Source: Porphyra umbilicalis (taxonomy: Eukaryota; Rhodophyta; Bangiophyceae; Bangiales; Bangiaceae). Taken from it: a stretch of 64,000 nucleotides of DNA. The stretch covers positions 62,001 to 126,000 of the forward strand of contig KV918984.1 in assembly GCA_002049455.2 (NCBI GenBank), read 5' to 3'. Below, in pieces: positions 10,660-22,689 of the stretch. Below the pieces are notes generated by a model. It did not search any database, was not told the origin of the DNA, and saw nothing but the letters and a program-made list of their open reading frames with translations. The translations under genes were made by a program, and so were the position numbers. How positions within the stretch are numbered: position 1 is the first letter of the stretch; every line of letters starts with the position of its first letter.

Positions 10660-13600
10660 TTACTTCACGTCCCACGGAAAGAAAACGTTGAGAAAAAAGC
10701 GCATGTCCAGGCGCTCCTGGAGCGGGCTGTCCATGGCCGGTACTTCCGCGTCGACTCCTTCGCGAGCGGCTAGGTCCGCAAAGTCGGGGACCACGAACGC
10801 AAGCCGCTGCACGTGCGCCGTTGGCACCAGCCGCAGCGTGACGTCCGTGGCGTTCTCGTTTGTATGCCACTTGAGGCGCACACACCCACGCGCGACAAAT
10901 GGGCAAAGAGGCTCGCCCGCCACGTCCTCCATCGCGGCGAGGATGACCGCGTCGCCCTTGGGTCCCCGCACGATGGCCCGGAGCTCGCCAATAGACAGCT
11001 TTGACCGGTCACCTCCGGGCCTGTATAACACGGCATCGTACCACGGCGCCCCCAGATAATCCTCGACCGCACGCAGCTGCTGCTTCACGCTAGTGCCACA
11101 GTCGAACTGCGCCTGGATCGGCGTGCGTGTTGCGATTCGGACATGGCGGTGCGCCGCCATTCTGAGCAGCGCTCCGACGTTGGCCAAGTCGGGGCGAGTG
11201 GCCAAACGGCCGACTGAGACTCTGGTGACGTTGTACATCCGCTTCTTCTGCTTCCGCCGCCGCTCCGCTTCGGTCGTTGGGGCGTCAACGGTGGCTCGAG
11301 CCGCCGCTACAACATCCCGCCTGGTCGCTGCCGGCGCCGTACCTGCACCCGTCGCCCCTGCTCCCGCAGCCGCCGCCGTGGACCCAGCTGCCGCTGGCCC
11401 CGCCCCACGCCCTCCCACAGCAGCATCCGCCGCAGCCGCACGCCGCGCCTGTTCGACCTTCCAGGTGGCGGCAGCGGCCTCGTCGGATTTGGCGTGGCGG
11501 GCGAGGATTGCCCGCGCGCCGTGCGCGTGGCGCACGAGCTGGCGGGTAAAGGTGCACCCGTGCTTGCTCGTGCGGCCGTAGTAGGGCTTGTCGGCTTTGT
11601 GCCCGCTCTCGTTGAGCGCCGTGTTACAGTTCTGCACGTTTCCGTGCCACTTGATCGCGTCGGCCACATGGCACAGCAACTTATGGATCTTGACTGACGC
11701 GATGTGGCCGAGGATCGGGGTGACAAACTTGTTGACAAAGTTCTTGGCTTGCTCGTCAATGGCCAACCCCTCTGTCATGGTCATTGGGGGCGGAACGGCC
11801 CCAGTCGTTCGGCCGGAGATGCGGGCGTAGAGAACCGCGTACTCAGCGAACATGGAGGTCACCGCGACGTTGACGGGGGTGTCCCCCCAGACGTCGTGAT
11901 AGGCCGTCCAGTCGAACGCAAAGTTACGACCGACCTTGGCAGCGTCATCGTCTCCATCGGCCTCGTACCCGGCCGCATTCGCCGATGCCGCGGCCAACTC
12001 GCGCTCCGCCTCGTGCTCCGCTGCAAACGCAGCGCCCGCGTCCTCGTCTCCAACCGGGCCGAAGAGGCCTGCCACGAGAAATGCCAGAATGGCGACGCCG
12101 TCGCGCTGTTGCTTGCCTGTGAACACCGCCTGCTTCTCGTTGGCTCGCACAATATAGCTGCAGAATAAGACAAGGAAACAAGCGGGAACATCGCGTACAC
12201 ACGGAGATACGCGTCAGACACAGATCAACAGCTGTATGATGCGGGAGCGAGAGGTCAAGAGGACGCGGCAGGAGAAGGTGAAGGGACAGCAGAGAGAGGA
12301 GTGGAGAACACGATTCATGACATATCCCAACGTACCCGGGCGGTGTTCTGCACGCTTTGCTCCGTCTACTCAGACGGAGCAGCCGCCGGAACGCGGTGCG
12401 GCGCGTAGCCGTCCCCGAGCCAGCTGGGGGCTTCTTGCCCTTGCACAAGTATGGAAAAACGCGGACGAGGCGGTGCACAAGCGTACGAGTCACTCCTAGA
12501 TCGAGCACCTGATAAAACAAGGGAGCCGACGCAAGCGAGGGAGGCAGAAACGTAAAAGGGCAGTTCGTCAGTTACCGATTACAATGAGAAGCGGAGGGCA
12601 GGCGTGTACGGCTTCCAAGCACGCATGCAGCGAAGGATCAAAGGCGACGGAAAGCGTACGTGGAGCACATCAAACCCAATCATCTTGTACAGCAGCATGG
12701 GCGCCGTGCCCAGGCCGGCCATTCCCGCCAGGCCCGGCACGCCGCCCGACGTGGAGTCTAGCGCGCCGAGCGCCACCCGCCGTTGGCGTTGCCGTTGTCG
12801 TCGCGTGTGCTCATACGCTTCCACCTGGTTGGTGAGCGTGTTGATCACGTTACGGTCCTCGGCGTCGACGGCCTCGGCCGCCCCGATAATGTCAACCTTG
12901 GCCATGCACGCCGTGCACGGGTGCGCGCACTGGCCGGCTTTCAAGCCCAGCACCGCCCTTTCCTCGGGCTGGTCGCAGATGTACAATAGCACGCGCGGGA
13001 ACGCCAATGCCTTTTGCCCGTTGACCGCGACGCGGAAGCCAATGTGGCTCCTGCCGATGACGTGCGTGAACGCCGCATAGATCACGCGCTGCAATATGCC
13101 GCACCGACGAATCCTGGCTCTTTCGTCTGCCCCCGGCTCTTGGAGCTTCCGCACGATGGGGACGTAGGCGATAGTCACCCACTCAATCGTTCCAGAGACA
13201 TCGTTGACGAGACGGACGCGAATGGGGTACAGTTTGTGCGCTGAGCAAATACGTCACGCCAGGGCAATCAGACAATAAGACGAAGCAAACGATGAAAAAG
13301 GCACGCATCAGTGACTGGTGGATACGGCGTAAGGCACCAGTACGAAAGTGACAAGCCAACCAAGCACATGCGGCGGCGAGTTGCAAGTCACCCTCTCTGA
13401 CATCAAAAAGTGAACGTACCGCCAGACCAAGACAGCTGGCTGCTGTCTGAAAACACGTGCAGGCCGAGGACGCAAGCGAGCTCCTGCTGGTTCTTCATGA
13501 CGAGGTCCTCGCACAATCTGAACGCGTCGCCGTCCATTGGCGTCTCCCGCTTGTCGCTCGCTGCAGCCGGTCCCGCCACGCCGCTCCACAGCTGAATACT

Positions 13601-14527
13601 GTCGCGCTTCTTCCTCATCAGCGCCCGGATGACCTGCAGCGCATCTCGGAAGTACGCCTCGTACGCGACGCCGCCCTCCACCAGCTTCACCTTCTTCCAT
13701 CCCGCGTCGAGCGCGGCGGCGTCCAGGTCGTCCCGTATCGCGTCCTTAAACGCCGTGACCGACGGAAACGCGTACCGCAGCGTCGCGTGATGTCCAGCGT
13801 CCTCTGCCATCCCCGCCTTTGTGCCGTCCCAGACGTCCAGGAAATCATACAGAAATTCCTGGTCCTTCTCCGACAGGCCCGCCCCGCCGACTTGCAGCAC
13901 AAACCGCTCCAGCGCGCGCAGGCGCACGGTGTTAAAACGGCCCGTTTTGGCGCGCTTGCGGGGATGGACGAGGGGCTCCGCGCTCCGAGCGTCCCCGAGG
14001 GCCTCGTAAAGCGCCCTCACATGCAGTCCCACAGACGAATACAGGTACTCGGGAACCGCCTCAGCGGCGGCGCCGCCACCGTCCGTGGGGGGCACGAGGA
14101 TGCGCGTCAGCTCCAGAAGTGTACGCAACTGCGACTCAACCGCACTGTGAGCGGTCGATCCCGACTCGGAAGAAGCCGGCGGCGCGGCTGGCGACTCCGA
14201 CCTGCAAGGTGACTGGGAGGGTGGCGCCTCTGACTCGTCGTCACCTAGGTTGCCGTCTGCAGCGCCGCAGCCGGCACCTGTGGCGGCAACGCCAGCACCA
14301 GCCCGCAAGGCCGCACCATGACCGCCCCCTTCGCCGTCTCCACCACCTGCATTGCAACCATCATCGCCCGCAGAAGCCTGACGGGGCCGACGCCGCGGCA
14401 GTTGCGTGTGGTGACCGGTGATACCGCCGTGGATTCCGTACTGGTGCCGCCGTAGGGACGAAAAGAACTCAGCCTCATACCCGCAGGAGCAGACCATAAA
14501 TGGCTTGTTCGGTGGAGTGTCCGACAT
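10660..14527 (-). CDS. Plavaka-type (CACTA superfamily) transposase, four exons
   Basis: Exons on the minus strand are 14527-13420, 13240-12660, 12508-12336 and 12157-10660. The donors are GTACGT, GTACGC and GTACGT, all acceptors end in AG, and phases 1, 0 and 2 fit, giving an uninterrupted 1119-aa protein. The N-terminus holds a zinc-finger-like segment (VCSCGYEAEFFSSLRRHQYG, with H and C spaced for metal). Exon 2 has the Plavaka signatures KLYPIRVRL, LLYICDQPEE and a C-x4-C-x2-C knuckle (CAHPCTAC). The exon 2/3 joint reads FDVLHVLDLGVTRTL. Exon 4 has KIHKLLCHVADAIKWHGN followed by NCNTALNESGHK, where such transposases carry a conserved Asn/Glu region. The protein would cut and paste its own element in the nucleus. 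Everything seen suggests an intact gene. Terminal repeats were not located. That it is Plavaka rather than another CACTA branch is inferred from these motifs. Confidence 0.85.
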
Positions 14528-16398
14528 GATGCCATACCTAAGGGTAGGGCAGTGCCAACAGGTGAGCAACATACCATAAAAGTAACACCCGAGAGAGAGA
14601 GGCGGTGCGCGTCAGATTCCGAGCAACAAGTGAAAGATACAGCTTGCATTGAGCACCGGTAGGCAACAGCGACGGTGCACGGGCATCCCTCCATTCCTCC
14701 CCAAGCAAGCACCATCGCGTCCACAGAAAAAAGAACCACACGAACGTACGGCTGATGAGATACTGGTCGGGTGCTCGTAAAGAGTACGGTGGGAGGCGAT
14801 AGCCGGTGCGCCGCCGTCCGGCGCTCCCCTATCGTATTGGGTGCAGGCTAGGCGGCGCGTCGCCGATGAGACGCCGGCAGCCACAGCCGGATGCCGCCAG
14901 TGGAGAGCCTACCTCAAAGGGTGCGAGCCAGTGAGCCCGATACCAGCCCGCGCAGACAACGGGTGCGACGAGTGGCGCGAGAAAACAGTGGACAGCGTCG
15001 ACGAGCACCAGAAAGCGACGCACCAAACCGCACAGCGCGCAGGCGTGGCCGAGATGCTGTCAGCCACTGTGCCCGCCACCACGAAAGGCACACTGGCGGC
15101 CGGATACACACACCTCCATCTAGAAACGCCGTGGTACGGGCGGGCGGGACGTGCCAGTCCAAGACTTTAGAGACCCCGCCACCCTCCTCCAGTGAACCCA
15201 CGAGAAATGGGCCACGTCCAACGCGGCGACACGTACCTTGCCCAGGTGGGCGCGAGCGCCCAGACGACAGTCCTGCCAGTTCACGGCGGTCAGCGACCGA
15301 GGGCCCAGGTTGTGTGGGCCATCGCCGCGAGCAGCCGAGTACTCTGCTGCAAGCGGGGCCGGCCATGAGCCGGCCACCAGTAGGCCAGGCCGTCAGACCG
15401 CGCGGCCGGTGACTCCGTGGCCATGTGCGGCCAGCAGCAGCCCCAGCGAATTGAGGGACGCGCGTTGTCAGGAATAAAGGCACACGTGCACCAGGGGGGT
15501 AGGCAGCAGTGGCAGCGGTACCACTTTGCCGTGAAGCGACTGAACCAACGCGTCCCCGCGATCGGAGGTGGGCGACGACGGCACTCCCCATCCAGAAAGC
15601 GCTGGATGGGAACGGCCGCGGTCAAGCCGGATCCCGCAATGCGATGCACAAGACAACAATCCACGAAGGAACCACGAAGTTGGATCGATCGTACGCAGCC
15701 GACGTGACATGTGAACACGCTTCGTCGAAAATGTGGATTTATCACTCGCAAATGTGCACGAGAAGTCTCTACGGTTTTGAACCGCACCCCGCGGTCGATG
15801 GACCGAGGCCGATGTCCTTCCGGCCGCTTCAGCAAGTGAAAAATAAAGTGCACGGAATATGTACTTATAATGGAATCGGTCTCTGTCGCATTCGATCGAT
15901 CGAAAAAAAGAATCGACATCGGTCAGAAGCCGTCTTAGAGCGGCGACGACGTCGCGCGCGCCGCCAACAAGGGTGCACCTCTCGAAAAGCCGCTGCCAGG
16001 GAACCGCTTGGGGCAAGTCACGCTGCCCTGCTCCTGCCCCGCAGCCGATCGCACGACGGCATTCGGTGCGCCCCCGTCTGGGGCGCCCGTTACTCGTTGC
16101 CCCCGGCTGTAACCCGAAGGCTCCAGGCCGCACAGCCTCGCCAACGTGCCTGACGCCGCTTGGGGCGATTCTGCGCGCTCGCCTTTCTTTTGTTTTCCGG
16201 TTGTGTTTTGCTCGGCGGACTGTGCCGCCCCCGCCCGCAGCCTTCCCTGGCGCCCCCCCCCCCCTCCTTTGGTCAACGGCGTCGTTCCGTTTGGCCTTTT
16301 CCGGCCGTACCTTGTGGGGCTTTGTATCTCACCAACTTACAGGTGCCCCTCGACCGCTCCGCCGCGCATGGGCAACCGATCTGTTTGCGTTGTCGTCC
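14528..16398. other. Region upstream of transposase, no gene recognised
   Basis: Short overlapping frames on both strands, none with a domain. It probably includes the 5' end and promoter of the transposon. From about 16150 the composition changes to a pyrimidine-rich leader of the next gene, with a possible acceptor TTACAG near 16350. Confidence 0.35.
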
Positions 16399-16522
16399 TT
16401 TTCCCGCCTTGCGGTGCGGGGCGCGCTTTTTCCGCGCCGCCGGACGCGTCCCCAGCCCGTCCCCACCCGCACCCCCTTCCTGTGCCCCCGCCGACGCCGT
16501 TTGCTCGGGCGCGTTTCCCGCC
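16399..16522 (+). promoter_or_regulatory. Two E2F-like sites
   Basis: TTTTCCCGCC at 16399-16408 and TTTCCCGCC at 16514-16522 match the E2F/DP consensus TTTSSCGC in the same orientation, 330-450 bp before ATG 16852. They are frequent by chance in GC-rich pyrimidine tracts, so this is only suggestive of cell-cycle control. Confidence 0.3.
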
Positions 16523-16851
16523 TTTTCGCTTTGGGCGCGCTTTTGCTCTCACCCAGGGGCGCCCTTGAGCGCCCCCTGCCGCCGCACTCCGGCAGTCACA
16601 CAAGGGGCGGCCGTGTGCGGGTCGGCTGCATCGGCTGGCGCTGGCCTGTCAAGACACCGACATGGTACTTAAAGGGTGTCCGAGGGGCTGAGCAGTGGGG
16701 GCCGTCTGGTGTGCACCATGTCCCCCAGTCGTTACTGACTCGAGCGAACCGCTTCGTGACCCGCCCCGCTGCCTACTCCCCGGCCATCACGGCCGCCACG
16801 CCCTGACACCCCCCACCGTTGAGCAAACCCCCTCCCGCGTTGGTCACCGTC

Positions 16852-19719
16852 ATGGTCGGCTACCGTCCCAGTGGGTGGGCCCCGCGCATGTCCGCGGTGG
16901 CAACGACACCCGAGTCGCGGGCGGCCTGGGAGCAGGAGCAGCGGCGGCTGGAGGAGATTGAAGACGCAGCCTGGGAGCAGCGACGGCTGGCGGACCGTGA
17001 CGCTGCGGCGGCTGCCCAATTGCGCGCTGCCCAATTGCGCACTGCCGCCGCCGTCGCTCCCCCGTCCCACGCCGCCACTGCGGCGCAGCCGCAGCTGCAC
17101 TACCACATGCCCGCATCTCAAGCCGCCGACACACCGTCCGACTCGCTCGCGCCGCTCCATCCTTACGTCTGGCCGTCGCCGTCCCCACCGGCGGACGCTC
17201 CCGCTGCTGCAAGCGCAGCTGTGGGTGTGCCCGCAGCTGATCGCGTGGACAACCGAGGGCGCCCGGCGTTCCACGGCCCCCCTGCGCCGCTGCCGGCGGG
17301 CGAGGTCCAGGACGGGTCCCAGACCGTCTGGAACCTCGTCGGTGGGCTCCGCCAGCCCGGTGATGCCGGGGTGACGAGGGTGCAGCACCGCGCAGCGTTT
17401 GGTCCCAGCCGGCTCGTGCCATTTGACAACTCGCCCTTCAGGATCCCGACGGTGCCGTCTTCATCGCCTCCACGCCCCAAGCCAATGACGCCGCCGCCGC
17501 CTCCCCCCCTGCCGCCTGTATCGGCTCTAGCGGTGGTCGCGTCGTCCACCCCCGGCGGCACGCTGCCGTCGCTCTCGTCGGTTGCGACGGAGCTCCGCGG
17601 GCCGCCCCTGTCTGTGGCACCTGCAGTGGCGGAGCCTTGGACGGCGGCACAGATTGATGCCGCGCCTTGGACTCCTGCTCGTCTGGCGGCGGCTCCGTCT
17701 TCCTCTGTTGCGTTGGAGATGGAGAAGGCGGCTACAGAGGCCGCGGCAGCGGCCGTGGCGCCGGCGCCGTCGCCGGCGCCGCCCTCCCTCTCTGGCTCAT
17801 TCCCGCCGCCCCTCCCCCCTGGTCGTCCTGGCGCGGCCGCCAAAGTCAACAAGGGCAAAAAGCGCCGTGAGGCCAAGACGCCGTCCGCCAAGTCGGCTGC
17901 GTCACCAACCAAGAGGACGAAGAAGGCGGCTGGGGCGGCTGGGGCGGCAGGGACAGCCGCCGCTAGCTGTGACGAGGCTGGGACGGCCACTGCCATTGGC
18001 TCGCGCGCGCACACGACCGAGGCGACGGCAGCCTGGATCCTGGTGAAGGAGGACGTGGCCAAGGCGGTGCGCGACGGAAACAAGGCGCTCTGGGCGGCGC
18101 TCAAGCAGTCGACGGAGGAGATTGAGCACCTGAAGGCGAGCACCAACCGCCTAGAGGCGCGCGTCGACGCGCAGGGACAGGGGCACGAGCGCACGGCCAT
18201 GGCGGTGGCGTCCGTGCGCCTCGCCGTCAAGAACGTCACTGACACGATGGGCGGACGCAAGGACGGCGGTAGCGGGAGCGGCAGCGCCAAGTGCAGCGTG
18301 CCGGTCAAGGACGAGAAGCCTGTGCTCGGTCGTGACGCGTCCAAAGCTGCCGCCATGGATCTGGCCCCCGCAAACGAGGTCAAGGCGGCCGAGCTCCGGC
18401 GCCCACTCCGCCAGGCGGTCAAGCACCTGGTCGCCACGACCAATGCCTCGCGCGACGTCCTGATGGACTCGGCGGCGGTGACGGCTAGGCTCAACGAGGA
18501 GGCCATCAAGGTGTTCGGCATGACGCCCAGTATCGCTCACAGTTATCTGATGGACTTCATCTACTTCCCGTCTGCGAGCAAGAACGCGGCGCCCACGCTC
18601 AAGCGGCCGCACACGGTCATTGTCGCTACCACCTCGCACGCTGTCGCTCAGCTGCGGGATTTCGTCTTGAAGGCGTACTTCAAGGTGCTCGGTTTCGGAT
18701 ATAACCCGATGCCCCGCAGCAAGGCCAAGAAGTGGGTCGAGAACGACGGCTTCCTGACGTCTTATAAGGGCTAGAAGGCCGTCGTGGCTGCTGCCAAGAA
18801 CCTGTTCAACAAAATTGGCGGCAGCTACCGCATTGTTAAGGACACGAGCGCGGGCGGCCGTTTCCACGTGGACATGACCGTTGGTCATTTCTCGCTGATT
18901 GCGAGCTTTGTCCGTAACGAGTTCGAGATTGCGCTGGGTCGCCGCCAGCGCCGTCGCCAGGGCAACGGGAGCGGGACCTACTTCTACTGGGTCGATGAAT
19001 TCACCCATTCCATCAAGCACCTCTCCAAGAACCACAAGGACAGCAGCATCCATGCGGGCTACCGCATTACGGACGCTATCGACCCCGACATTGTGGTCCG
19101 CACCACGACCGGCGGCTGGGTCTTCACCGCTCCCACCGACTCGTCGCCGGCGTTGTCATCGGTGAAGAGGGTGTCCCCCACTACGCCCGCGACGTCCGCT
19201 TGCCACCCGCGCTCGACCAAACGCAAGAGCGCCGCGCCGCGCCGCTGTCCACCGTCACCTTTGCCCGCGACCGACACAGCTGGTCAGGGAGCGGCGAGCC
19301 GCGGCGCCGGCGCCGCCCCCCGCCCGGCCACCGAGCGTGCCTCGCCGGAGGCGATGAAGAACTGCATCGACGACTACGGCGTCGGCGACGACGATGACGG
19401 CCGCCCCTCGGACGGGTCTTCTCACGCGCCGGCCGCCGGTGCCGTGCTTGTGGTCGACGACGACTCCAACGACGGCGCCGGAGCGGCCATGATTGGCCTC
19501 AAGGAGGACGGGCCGGGGAGAAACGTGGGGGGGAACAATGGGGTGGAAAGCGACGGGGCGGGGGCGCGCGGGGTGGGCAGCGACGAGGAGGGGAGCGACG
19601 ACGTCGGCGGCCGCACATCCTCGAGCGACGGCGATGACTCGGACGATGGCGGGGACAGCGAAGACGAGGGGGATGAGAGTGAGGTCGACGAGGACGACGA
19701 GGAGGAGGGGGTGTATTGA
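16852..19719 (+). CDS. Unrecognised nuclear-type protein with one in-frame amber codon
   Basis: One frame runs from ATG 16852 to TGA at 19717-19719, interrupted only by TAG at 18772-18774. The N-terminal 330 residues are Ala/Pro-rich. A basic cluster follows (KGKKRREAK, then PTKRTKK; a likely nuclear signal). Next comes a helical, coiled-coil-like stretch around residues 405-470. Just before and after the stop lies a well-formed globular region (FGMTPSIAHSYLMDFIYFPS, LKAYFKVLGFGYNP, then after the stop NLFNKIGGSYRIVKDTSAGG and FIL-type strands). The last 80 residues are extremely acidic (runs of D and E with S and G). Because the conserved-looking domain straddles the TAG with no shift of frame or change of composition, this is one gene: a fresh pseudogene, a nonsense allele, or a read-through stop. 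The family is not recognised. A Ser/acidic tail and basic patch suggest a chromatin- or DNA-associated role, by inference only. Confidence 0.6.
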
Positions 19720-20070
19720 TTGCGCGTGCGCTGAGCGTGGCCCATGATGACAGCCGCTAGGGCTGCTCGTGCTTTGATGATTTCTTGCTTTTGGTTGGCC
19801 GCTCCCGCCGTTTGTGCAGCTCGTTCACGTTGTTGCTTGGATGCCCTCCGTACAGCACAAAGCCAGCGTGCCAGCGCACATGGTGCGCTACGAAACCTAT
19901 CAGCAGGAGCCGAGGAATAGCACGCACAATAGCAAACGCGCGTCGTCTCTTGTTTCTTTGCGAGCTGTCAGCCTCTTGTGTCTCTTGTGCACGCACGGCA
20001 TTGGCAGAATCTGTGCGCGGAGCGTCCAATGAAACACGACTTCTACCACCGCCGCGCCGCTGTGCACCTG
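19720..20070. other. Downstream of unrecognised gene
   Basis: No gene is recognised. It ends at the left edge of CCATCC repeat copy A. Confidence 0.35.
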
Positions 20071-20610
20071 AAACGGCCGCGCCTGCCGAGGATCACACGC
20101 TGTCCCTGCGGCGGGTCACGTGCACCCGAGCACTCACGGGCGGAACGGGGGACCACGCCATCGGTTGGAAACGCCCATCCAAATCCCCAACCATACCCCA
20201 TCCAAAAACGCTCTGGTTGGGCGGAGACGCTCATCCATTCCCATCCAAAAGCCCATCCATCCCCATCCAAAGCCCATCCAAAACGCGTTTGGTTGGGCAG
20301 TCTGCAGGCCGTGACGATCATTCCAAGCCACCTGAGCGAGCCCCCACAATCGTCACGGGCGGCCGACTGCCCCATCCATCCCCATCCATCCCCATCCAAA
20401 CTCGTTTCCCATCCAAGCGCGTTTTGGATGGGCGTTTTTGACCCATCTGGGAGCCCCCCGATTTCCCATCCAAACTCACTTTGGATGGGCTTCCTCGACC
20501 GAGGGCCAGTCAAAAGTCATCGCAATTTTGTGCAGCACAGCCGTTTCTTTCCGGTCCTCGTGACGTAGCGGAACCACAACGCCATCTCATTGGGCCAGCA
20601 CCGTTTCTAC
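20071..20610 (+). repeat. CCATCC-rich repeat family, copy A (longest)
   Basis: Starts AAACGGCCGCGCCTGCCGAG. The left half (to about 20320) matches copy B at 21238-21487, and the right half (from about 20365) matches copy C at 9412-9650, so this copy defines the full element. Both halves contain many CCATCC units and inverted GGATGGGC words, so the transcript could fold strongly. There is no protein-coding capacity. The class is uncertain. Confidence 0.75.
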
Positions 20611-21237
20611 TCTTGTGGCGGGCCCTTACTAACTGTAGCCCCCGTACCTGTCCCATCTGGTCCGCCGTGCTCGGCGGCACGAGGTCGATCCTTGCTCTTC
20701 TGCGATACAACTCCCATCATTCATAGTAATTAAAACTCAAATCTTGCAGACTGTGTCCGCGTCGTCGTCGTCACGACCAGACCGACGGTCGTCTTGTTCA
20801 CGCCGACGAACAGCGACAGAAGATGACTTAGCCTCGAAAATCGCGATGAGTCGGTGACATCGCAAAACGCCGTGCTTCACGCAGCGCTCCGCTATTCGCT
20901 TTGAGAGTGCAAAAAATCCGTCACTTGCACAGTGTCTTCAAATGTGTCGTACGTTACGGTGTGGTTGCGAGGTCGCCCATGCCGCGATCCCGGCACTGCA
21001 GTCACGAACGCTGCAGGCTTGCCTTCGCCGTGACTTCATCTCGTTGGATTCTGAGTCGGTCGTGAGGACGGCCGGCTCCAACCGAGGCCCGTGCAATTGA
21101 CATACGACAACATAGAGTAGTTAGGATGCGAGCAGATCCATTGGATCGGACCAAACTGCTGCGCTGTGTGGCCAAACCACGTGCGACCGGTAGCCAATGA
21201 CATGGTCTCTTGGTTTCACACTGTGTTTTCTGAATAT
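20611..21237. other. Spacer, no gene recognised
   Basis: Composition is closer to 50% GC than that of the neighbours. Only short frames are seen. Confidence 0.35.
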
Positions 21238-21487
21238 AAAACGGCCGAGCCTGCCGAGGATCACATGATGTCCCTCCGGCGGGCCACGTGCACCTGGGCA
21301 CTCACGGGCGGAACGGGTGACTACGCCATCGGCTGGAAACGCCCATCCAATTCCCCAACGCTATCCCAACCAAAACGCGTTTGGTTGGGCGGAAACGCCC
21401 ATCCATCCCCATCCAAAAGCCCATCCATCCCCATCCAAAGCCCATCCAAATCGCGTTTGGATGGGCAGTCGGCGGGCCGTGACGATT
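21238..21487 (+). repeat. CCATCC-rich repeat family, copy B (left half)
   Basis: Starts AAACGGCCGAGCCTGCCGAG and follows copy A almost base for base through CACTCACGGGCGGAACGGG, GAAACGCCCATCC and GGGCCGTGACGAT. It lacks the right half. Confidence 0.75.
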
Positions 21488-22474
21488 GCAGCTGGTCAGA
21501 AAATCCAGGATCTCGGGCGGTCTGTCGCCCGACGCGCGCTGCACGTGAGGCGATCTTCCGCGCCGCAGTGTGTGGCCCAGATCGCCGGCGCTTGGGCAGC
21601 TTTCCCCCGCCCAGACGCCAATTCCTGATGTGTGCCGCCCGCCCCCCCGTCGTTTAACCAGATCGGCTGCTTCGGCGGCGTTGCAACGGATCTTGGTCGT
21701 CCCCTCCCCCCCTCGCGCACACCTGTTGTTCCCGTCCTTGCCGTTGTCCCAGGCACGTATCCCCCCCCCTTGCTTCCTTGGAGCGTGCCCTATGTGAAGG
21801 TATGTGGACGCATGTGAGACGTCTTGCTGTGATTTTTTTTATGCCAACCTTTGAGCTGGATATGTTCGGGGGGACGGGAGGGGGGGACGGGAGAGAGGCG
21901 CGGGAGGAGTACGAGGGAGGTGGAAGAGGAGAGGGGATGGAGACAGGGGACGGGGGCATCTCTCGCTGCGCCGCGTCCGCACTGTCGGGGTACAGTCGGA
22001 CGCCGCCCCCGCAACCTCTCCCGTCGGATTGGCCCATTTGGACGCCGCCGTCACGACCACCCGCTTCACGACCACCCAGATCCCTCTCCGTTGGAGGGGT
22101 GAGTAAGTGGGGAGTGTCCGAATGCTGGGTTGTTTTGTCTGAACTGGCCACTGACCTGTACACGCCGCTCTGCTCTTGGCTCTGTTTCTGCACCTTATTC
22201 TGTGCTATGGTGTTGACCGTATGTTCCTGTACTTTTTCTGTCTACATCTGTCTGCTCTTCTTGTGCCTTGCCTTTTCTTTGCAGGGGGGGGAAGCGGGCG
22301 GAGGCTCGGGGCGTTCGTGCCGCTCGCTTCACCGGCTCATGTTAATTTCCACTTGCTTGATTGCACTTGACTGTAGGTTCACGTGGCAGCACTAATAAAT
22401 ACCATTCAAATCAACTACTATAAGCAACAGTGTCAGAGGACACAGAGAACCAATCAGGTGTATGCTTACAGTGA
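21488..22474. other. Intergenic, uncertain coding
   Basis: A 205-aa open frame on the plus strand (21778-22395) has a Cys/Leu-rich hydrophobic C-terminal part but no recognised domain and no splice support. It is left uncalled. Confidence 0.3.
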
Positions 22475-22665
22475 AGTGAGGAGCGTTGTGAGCCAACCAA
22501 AGTGCCATCAGATCGAGCTTTTTTCCTGGATCCTTGACGACGGGAGGGCCCCCGCGACCGGAATACGGCGGGTCAACTTGGAGCCTACAGACGGATATAT
22601 TTCTCCTGTGAGTGTCAGATCGGCACTTTTGAAAGTAGCTGGATATCCAGGAAATTTTCCCGTAG
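22475..22665 (-). repeat. Dispersed repeat, copy 2
   Basis: Inverse of the repeat at 9253-9350. On the minus strand it starts CCCTACGGGAAAA and contains CTGGATATCCAG. The GGATCC..GGAAAAA block follows, displaced by about 110 bp of sequence absent from copy 1. Confidence 0.5.
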
Positions 22666-22689
22666 GGCTTGGCGCCCACCCTGGTTTCG

